From Carettochelys insculpta (taxonomy: Eukaryota; Chordata; Testudines; Carettochelyidae): 64,000 bases of DNA. The stretch's first letter is position 1. Every line of letters starts with the position of its first letter. Both the position numbers and the translations under genes were made by a program. The notes below the pieces were generated by a model that was not told the DNA's origin, made no database searches, and saw nothing but the letters and a program-made list of their open reading frames with translations. Location of the stretch: the NCBI RefSeq assembly GCF_033958435.1, contig NC_134146.1, positions 25,566,501-25,630,500 on the forward strand, written 5' to 3'. Positions 62,601 to 64,000 of this stretch are shown in pieces.

Positions 62601-63751
62601 GGTTATTTAATCAATCTTAAAACTTTATTTAAATAAACTGGTATCTTTGGGCAACTCATTATTCTGGCCTGACACTGCTAAACTTTAAAGATGCATATAG
62701 ATGTCATATACAAGTTTGTACCATTGAATTTAACGTGTGATAAAAGGGCTTATGTAAGGAGAACCAATACCTCTGCTGCTTCCATTTCATGAGTTTTATC
62801 ATCTTCTTTCAAATCTTCAAACAATTTGTCAAACTCACTTTTAAGCTGCAATGCAGAAATACAGATTTTGCAACTAAACTCAGCTTTTACCTTAAACACT
62901 TGACATAATATATGCCAGTCACATGGCCATATGGATACCCAGATACCCAAATGACTCTTGGAGCCACTACAATTTGTTGCTGCTGGGAAAGTAGGCAACA
63001 GAGAAAATGTGACAACCTGAGAATCCAGAAGTGGGTGAACAGCCTCATTCAGATCCTAGCTTGGCATTAAGATACGCATTAAAATAGAGTGAACTATACT
63101 AGCAAAACTACATGAGAAAATCTTCACGGTGCTGACTATACCTGGCCAAGTTTAGACTTGAAGTGGGTGCAATCTTTGAAACTCCCTAGTGCAAACCAAG
63201 GCTTTTCACAGCTTGAAAATTCAGATGGACAAAGTCAAACTAAAAACACTCGCAATAATAAGCAAAACAGGGAGACAGAACTAGCACTTGGTGTCCAATT
63301 GGTTTCACTGTTGCTGTGTGTAAAACCCAATGAAACAAGATTTATAAAACACATTTAAGAAAATAAAATGGCTTTAAAACCATAAAAACTGATGAAGGAA
63401 CTCTAGGGCAGGGTAGTAGCTGAACCTACCTAAAATGATATATTTGGGGTTTAAAAAAAAAAAAAAAAAAGCCACCCACCACACAGATTTCAAGTTTACT
63501 GTAGCCTTTAAAAGATATTTGTTTCAGAGGAAAAAACAAACACAATACTTCAGTGCCCATGAAAAGACTTAATCCCCACCTTCATGATCAGGAAATTCAC
63601 CTTTTTAAAAGTATATCTTTTCAATGTAGAGTAACTACCAAAAAAATTCCACTACACACCTGTTCTGTTGTCATCTGCACAGCAGCATGTCCTGGAGCAG
63701 TATAGCTTGGCCCAGCTCTACCAGAAATCCAGCTTGATCCATAACCAAATT
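29622..63751 (-). CDS. HLTF: Helicase-like transcription factor, SNF2 translocase / RING E3 ligase (3' part of gene, 20 exons)
   Basis: HLTF (the Rad5 homologue) is a nuclear ATP-dependent DNA translocase and ubiquitin ligase. It poly-ubiquitinates PCNA and remodels stalled replication forks. Twenty - strand exons add up to 2411 nt in perfect phase, ending in TAA at 29622-29624: about 802 of the ~1009 residues in human. Domains in order: SNF2 N-terminal lobe with [12 protein letters not shown], motif I split across two exons ([13 protein letters not shown]), a Lys/Ser/Glu-rich linker built from small exons, [14 protein letters not shown] (motif Ia), the Walker B box DEGH and motif III LTGTPIQNS. 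A C3HC4 RING (CAICLDS...[11 protein letters not shown]...CPLC) lies between the lobes. The C-terminal lobe has [19 protein letters not shown] (motif V) and DRCHRLGQ (motif VI), and the protein ends in [11 protein letters not shown]. The upstream exons, including the HIRAN domain, lie beyond position 64,000. All key residues seen are intact. SHPRH or TTF2 are unlikely because the RING position and the C-terminus are those of HLTF. Confidence 0.97.
29775..32426 (-). other. HLTF intron (last)
   Basis: Holds a GC-richer unidentified block at about 30,130-30,900 and the Penelope-like inverted composite at 30954-31125. No exon is recognised. Confidence 0.6.
30954..31125. mobile_element. Penelope-like 3' end, inverted composite
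   Basis: - orientation arm 30962-31058 (agcagtcctttagcacctta to gacccacttcttcagatt). + orientation arm 31059-31112 (ctgcttggtttttgcgaagc to accccgctgagact). Flanks aatactaaa (30954) and aacactaaa (31117) differ at one of nine bases, a probable target duplication. Confidence 0.7.
32427..32507 (-). CDS. HLTF: HLTF exon, helicase motif VI
   Basis: 81 bp, phase 0 at both ends. Encodes [20 protein letters not shown] and on to [13 protein letters not shown] is SNF2 motif VI with the arginine finger. Donor gtgagc; acceptor attgatag. Confidence 0.96.
33808..34049. mobile_element. hAT-like TIR element in HLTF intron (tentative)
   Basis: Begins ggtatgtctacgctatgcca and ends with the near inverse tatagcataggcatac. 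Non-coding; GC-rich centre (gggctcaggttgcagcccaa). It lies about 90 bp from the HLTF exon at 34137. Type is inferred from end sequence. Confidence 0.55.
34137..34317 (-). CDS. HLTF: HLTF exon, helicase motifs IV-V
   Basis: 181 bp. Encodes [20 protein letters not shown], then [20 protein letters not shown] and ends FLMDP. Donor gtaagt, acceptor tttctgcag. One base completes a Lys codon from the previous exon. Confidence 0.96.
34444..34800 (+). mobile_element. Tigger/pogo-like MITE in HLTF intron
   Basis: 357 bp between TA dinucleotides (34442-34443 and 34801-34802). Ends are cagtagaccctcgatttaac and, inverted, caggaaaccctcatttaact. GC-rich centre, no transposase frame. Confidence 0.7.
34949..35061 (-). 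CDS. HLTF: HLTF exon, start of C-terminal helicase lobe
   Basis: 113 bp. Encodes [20 protein letters not shown], then [18 protein letters not shown]. Donor gtaagt, acceptor ggcatttcag. Confidence 0.95.
36290..36415 (-). CDS. HLTF: HLTF exon, second half of RING finger
   Basis: 126 bp, phase 0 at both ends. Encodes [20 protein letters not shown], then an acidic loop and DWEWISSSK. It supplies the last two zinc ligands (CPLC) of the C3HC4 RING. Donor gtaact. Confidence 0.95.
37640..38505 (+). mobile_element. CR1 LINE, old degenerate fragment (1)
   Basis: Decayed reverse-transcriptase coding DNA in + orientation: ccagataatttcagaccag (DNFRP motif), caaaagcctttgacaacgaa (KAFD), ggatctgtactagaacctgg (GSVLxP). 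Many stops; antisense to HLTF. Confidence 0.6.
38506..38800 (+). mobile_element. CR1 LINE, old degenerate fragment (2)
   Basis: The KAFD block recurs (aaaaagcctttgataaggtc) and the [10 protein letters not shown] block (ggtgtcccacagggatctgt) follows, so this is a second CR1 copy or a rearranged part of the same one. It ends near gtggcaaaatttgcaggta. Confidence 0.65.
39270..39448 (-). CDS. HLTF: HLTF exon, first half of RING finger
   Basis: 179 bp. Encodes [20 protein letters not shown], then [20 protein letters not shown] and [19 protein letters not shown]. It carries six of the eight RING zinc ligands (C, C, C, H, C, C). Donor gttagc, acceptor atgtattag. Confidence 0.96.
40440..41036 (+). 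mobile_element. Penelope-like element, 3' part with GIY-YIG remnant
   Basis: An open frame (40409-40684) contains [20 protein letters not shown], the YIG..T...L..R...H pattern of the GIY-YIG endonuclease at the C-terminus of Penelope-type retroelements. It is followed by a non-coding tail (gaagtggattttatccacga, ggtctctaaggtgctatagg) and the end actaacacagctacccctct. This copy links all the short 3'-end repeats in the window to Penelope. The catalytic frame is truncated and the element is dead. Confidence 0.72.
41697..42049. mobile_element. Fold-back MITE A (353 bp)
   Basis: Long imperfect palindrome. The left end ggctgtgtctagactagccc with caacttcgaagggggcatgg is mirrored at the right end (ccatgcccccttcgaagttg, ctagtctagacatagcc). 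Arms extend over 120 bp each, including agtgctgc/gcagcact blocks. No coding sequence. Confidence 0.8.
42242..42522 (+). mobile_element. Tigger/pogo-like MITE
   Basis: 281 bp between TA dinucleotides (42240-42241 and 42523-42524). Ends are cagtaaaagccaggttatcc and, inverted, cagtacaagttctattgtct. Contains internal aataaccatcacatttgatt and a GC-rich centre. Confidence 0.65.
42592..42716 (-). CDS. HLTF: HLTF exon before the RING
   Basis: 125 bp. Encodes [20 protein letters not shown], then [20 protein letters not shown]. This is the conserved LRQ.CCHP helix of Rad5-type SNF2 proteins. Donor gtaatt, acceptor tcctcag. Confidence 0.95.
42717..45462 (-). other. HLTF intron with GC-rich repeat block
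   Basis: A block from about 43,580 (gggatatcaaactcaagacc) to about 45,200 looks like one or two old DNA-transposon or unclassified repeats with a GC-rich body. Open frames there (43857-44330 and others) are low-complexity and unlike known proteins. I could not name the family. Confidence 0.5.
45463..45642 (-). CDS. HLTF: HLTF exon, end of N-terminal helicase lobe
   Basis: 180 bp. Encodes [20 protein letters not shown], then [20 protein letters not shown] and ends GKAAIS. LRRTK is a SNF2 signature. Donor gtagag, acceptor ctttctag. Confidence 0.96.
45787..45808. repeat. (GT)n microsatellite
   Basis: About 11 uninterrupted GT units in the 306-bp HLTF intron between exons 45463-45642 and 45949-46084. 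Confidence 0.9.
45949..46084 (-). CDS. HLTF: HLTF exon, motif III and following
   Basis: 136 bp. Encodes [20 protein letters not shown], then [16 protein letters not shown] and ends QGGL. The glycine of LTG|TPIQN is split over the upstream junction. Donor gtatga, acceptor attttag. Confidence 0.96.
46085..47097 (-). other. HLTF intron, no recognised element
   Basis: About 1 kb of AT-rich sequence. I see no repeat or exon in it. Confidence 0.5.
47098..47236 (-). CDS. HLTF: HLTF exon, Walker B (DEGH)
   Basis: 139 bp. Encodes [20 protein letters not shown], then [20 protein letters not shown] and RRWILTG. DEGH is the ATPase Walker B box. Donor gtgaaa, acceptor gtatttcag. Confidence 0.95.
47633..47657. 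repeat. Poly(A) run
   Basis: About 25 A residues in an HLTF intron. Similar runs occur at 20211-20240 and 63453-63470, and a poly(T) at 15218-15240. Confidence 0.9.
48053..49423 (+). mobile_element. TA-flanked MITE split by a CR1 insertion
   Basis: MITE pieces are 48053-48175 and 49227-49423, with TA on both outer sides. The left end cagtaaattctttcatatcc and the right end (inverted) cagtaagtctttcctacct match the 22.3-kb copy, and the internal sequence resumes after the CR1 (gtgtacaatactacggtttg). Confidence 0.8.
48176..49226 (+). mobile_element. CR1 LINE, 5'-truncated copy inside a MITE
   Basis: Reverse-transcriptase C-terminal part with [17 protein letters not shown] and the FADDTKLGG catalytic motif, one stop near 48453, then a 172-codon open frame (48619-49137: RVTRMIKG..., [16 protein letters not shown]...). 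Ends with the CR1 signature ttccagtcctagtattctat and a duplicated attctatga. It looks younger than the 37-38 kb copies. It is on the strand opposite HLTF and cannot be coding now. Confidence 0.92.
49540..50930. mobile_element. Possible LTR-retrotransposon fragment (tentative)
   Basis: A promoter-like stretch (ccaatcagaaaagggctgaa, then ccctataagaagggctcctg) resembles the CCAAT/TATA region of Gypsy-type LTRs of turtles as I remember them. It is followed by GC-rich non-coding sequence and a C/T-rich part. I see no paired LTR, primer-binding site or gag/pol frame. Confidence 0.35.
51200..51340 (-). CDS. HLTF: HLTF exon between motifs Ia and II
   Basis: 141 bp, phase 0 at both ends, 47 codons. 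Encodes [20 protein letters not shown], then [20 protein letters not shown] and [12 protein letters not shown] is helicase motif Ib. Donor gtaagt, acceptor cctttcag. Confidence 0.96.
51341..52786 (-). other. HLTF intron, no recognised element
   Basis: About 1.45 kb of AT-rich sequence; nothing identified. Confidence 0.5.
52787..52884 (-). CDS. HLTF: HLTF exon, motif Ia
   Basis: 98 bp. A short variable start ([17 protein letters not shown]) leads into [15 protein letters not shown], the conserved motif Ia block. Donor gtacgt, acceptor attttctcag. Confidence 0.95.
53255..53341 (-). CDS. HLTF: HLTF linker exon, Lys-rich
   Basis: 87 bp, 28 full codons in the linker inserted in the N-terminal lobe. 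Encodes [20 protein letters not shown] then LKKKAKKK. It is weakly conserved in sequence but fits the phase on both sides. Donor gtaatg, acceptor tttgtctgcag. Confidence 0.88.
53342..54674 (-). other. HLTF intron with decayed fold-back MITE
   Basis: Contains the decayed MITE at 53690-53960 and a short CA repeat near 54392-54408. The 53937-54326 open frame overlaps the MITE end and lacks any recognisable domain. Confidence 0.5.
53690..53960. mobile_element. Fold-back MITE B (decayed copy)
   Basis: Shares with copies A and D the blocks gaaggggcatggtaatgatg, gcagcaccttattagcataa and gggggcctttcgaaaggccc, and ends with ggctatgtttacattccagc in place of GTCTACACTAGC. Ends are eroded. Confidence 0.6.
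54675..54754 (-). CDS. HLTF: HLTF linker exon, acidic Ser-rich
   Basis: 80 bp, 26 full codons: [20 protein letters not shown] then LPQKTR. Like the SSDSEE segment of the mammalian linker. Donor gtaagt, acceptor tatttttag. Confidence 0.88.
54755..56055 (-). other. HLTF intron with palindromic element
   Basis: Holds the long inverted repeat at 55390-55810; the flanks are AT-rich and unrecognised. Confidence 0.5.
55390..55810. mobile_element. Long inverted-repeat element (about 420 bp)
   Basis: Outer ends agagtcctgcatggatatcc and tgtatccacgcaggactcta are inverse. Inner arms also pair (ggagctgctactcccaggag with cttctgggagcagcagctcc; ggagccagtgcc with ggcactggcttc). The 169-codon open frame through it is a by-product of the GC-rich palindrome. 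Probably a hAT-type non-autonomous element. Confidence 0.7.
56056..56146 (-). CDS. HLTF: HLTF linker exon
   Basis: 91 bp, 29 full codons starting [20 protein letters not shown] and ending CCSSKPK. Phase fits both neighbours. The acceptor ttttttttcctgaag is acceptable but not strong, so the exon start is the least certain of the linker borders. Donor gtaata. Confidence 0.82.
56655..56850 (-). mobile_element. CR1 LINE 3' end, antisense fragment
   Basis: Reads cattctgtga-type CR1 end on the - strand: forward tcatagaatcacagaatatt, then gaaggggccttgagaggtta and ccagatcattcctgagagat. A more diverged CR1 subfamily than the 10 and 48 kb copies. Same strand as HLTF. Confidence 0.8.
57222..57915. mobile_element. 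Tigger-like GC-rich element with terminal hairpin (tentative)
   Basis: The left part ccctcactatatgagcacaa with ttggttcccaactttctgct resembles Tigger/pogo ends. The body is G-rich (57,410-57,780). The right end gtccctcgtttaagcaagta is followed at once by a TAAAG array and the inverse agtacttgtttaacgagg. Confidence 0.5.
57867..57898. repeat. (TAAAG)n pentanucleotide array
   Basis: About six TAAAG units between the inverted sequences cctcgtttaagcaagtact and agtacttgtttaacgagg. Confidence 0.9.
58573..59062. mobile_element. Fold-back MITE C (490 bp) with captured loop
   Basis: Near-perfect palindrome: gggcttgtctacactaccac at the left and gtagtgtagacaaaccc at the right; gtgctgcgctgcacatgcag and cggctcgcgtctagccacgg in the left arm, with their complements in the right. 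The loop (58815-58860) is unrelated to the family and matches 57061-57106 in inverse. Confidence 0.82.
60820..60865 (-). CDS. HLTF: HLTF linker micro-exon (46 bp)
   Basis: Encodes [15 protein letters not shown] plus one base. Acceptor gtttttccttag, donor gtaaca. It restores phase between the motif I exon and the linker exon at 56056-56146. Low sequence constraint; the call rests on splice sites and phase. Confidence 0.78.
60866..62145 (-). other. HLTF intron with MITE D
   Basis: AT-rich; only the fold-back MITE D is recognised. Confidence 0.55.
61691..61972. mobile_element. Fold-back MITE D (about 282 bp)
   Basis: Ends aggccatgtctacactagcc and ggctagtgtagacacggccc, with arm blocks atggccatttcgaagttt and inverse. 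The asymmetric centre contains ctccttttcgaaaggacccc. Sharp ends suggest the youngest copy. Flanking bases could include a TA or TTA duplication, not resolved. Confidence 0.82.
62146..62241 (-). CDS. HLTF: HLTF exon, Walker A GKT
   Basis: 96 bp, 32 codons, phase 0 at both ends. Begins [20 protein letters not shown] and ends SDHLHK. The Walker A motif DDMGL|GKT is split exactly at the intron. Donor gtgaga, acceptor ttttatctag. Confidence 0.95.
62330..62521 (-). CDS. HLTF: HLTF exon, start of SNF2 domain
   Basis: 192 bp, 64 codons, phase 0. Encodes [20 protein letters not shown], then [10 protein letters not shown] and ends [13 protein letters not shown]. Contains the Q-motif-like [12 protein letters not shown]. 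Donor gtaact, acceptor aacttatag. Only an 88-bp intron separates it from the GKT exon. Confidence 0.97.
62771..62845 (-). CDS. HLTF: HLTF exon upstream of SNF2 domain
   Basis: 75 bp, 25 codons: [20 protein letters not shown] then MEAAE. Closely matches the mammalian acidic helix before the SNF2 domain. Donor gtattg, acceptor cattgcag. Confidence 0.95.
62846..63659 (-). other. HLTF intron, no recognised element
   Basis: About 0.8 kb with a poly(A) run at 63453-63470; nothing else identified. Confidence 0.5.
63660..63751 (-). CDS. HLTF: HLTF exon, most N-terminal one in the window
   Basis: About 92 bp encoding [20 protein letters not shown] then [10 protein letters not shown]. Donor gtgtgt. 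The acceptor is placed at ggttcag (exon from 63751), but a second cag seven bases upstream makes the start uncertain. The GRAGPSY segment follows the HIRAN domain in HLTF; the exons for HIRAN itself lie beyond the right edge. Confidence 0.88.
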
Positions 63752-64000
63752 CTGAACCTGAACCTGTGTTCCATTTAAGGAAGAACACGCACACAGACAC
63801 ACACAAAACTGAGCAGTTAGAGACTTGGCTTGCTGAGATGACTGTTAAGAGACAAGTGGCAAAAAGGCACCATATCATTTTGTATACAACCCTGTGCAAT
63901 AGAAACCAAAAAGTTTCTGCCAAGTAATGTCCATTTGTGACATATGTGAAATGCCTATGTAAGCGTACTGCTTATCCGTTAGGCAATTTTATTCTTATGT

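Noticed and set aside
1..64000. CRISPR arrays, bacterial operons, tRNA or rRNA genes, integrated virus with intact genes
   Set aside because: None seen. Intron-exon structure, CR1 and Penelope repeats and polyadenylation signals indicate ordinary vertebrate nuclear DNA; the single possible LTR fragment at 49.5-50.9 kb has no coding region.

Overview
This is a vertebrate nuclear genomic window, most likely from a turtle or another non-avian reptile. Long AT-rich introns with GT..AG borders, CR1 LINE copies, 3' ends of a Penelope-like element typical of turtle DNA, and many TA-flanked or palindromic DNA-transposon fragments all point that way. No prokaryotic gene, rRNA, tRNA gene or CRISPR array is visible. 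The species assignment is inference.

Two protein-coding genes run tail to tail. On the + strand, positions 1 to about 19,675 hold the 3' part of glycogenin-1 (GYG1). Six exons (3468-3642, 3889-4051, 10043-10169, 16298-16517, 18528-18578, 18828-19010) keep one reading frame and encode about 305 residues, from just before the DxD metal site to the C-terminal glycogen-synthase-binding tail. The first one or two exons lie off the left edge. On the - strand, positions about 28,500 to the right edge hold the 3' four fifths of HLTF, a SWI/SNF2-family DNA translocase and RING E3 ligase. Twenty exons in perfect phase encode about 802 residues, from just before the SNF2 domain to the stop codon. The N-terminal HIRAN part lies off the right edge. 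The convergent GYG1 / HLTF order matches my memory of the human 3q24 arrangement. GYG1 acts in glycogen priming and HLTF in replication-fork and post-replication DNA repair; I infer no functional link from their adjacency.

The rest is introns, about 9 kb of intergenic DNA (19.7-28.5 kb) and transposable elements: CR1 LINEs (10.2, 37.6-38.8, 48.2, 56.7 kb), Penelope-like 3' ends (1.1, 3.1, 8.8, 11.1, 12.4, 31.0, 40.4 kb), TA-flanked pogo/Tigger-like MITEs (17.3, 22.3, 34.4, 42.2, 48.1, 57.2 kb), fold-back MITEs (41.7, 53.7, 55.4, 58.6, 61.7 kb) and microsatellites.

I found no new gene system. The most interesting signals are structural. Penelope-like 3' ends repeatedly occur as head-to-head inverted pairs that look like single insertion units, one with a perfect 12-bp target-site duplication. 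A MITE has inserted into a member of its own family, and a CR1 has inserted into a third copy. A CR1 copy abuts the GYG1 exon 5 splice donor. One fold-back MITE carries in its loop a segment nearly identical to DNA 1.7 kb away.
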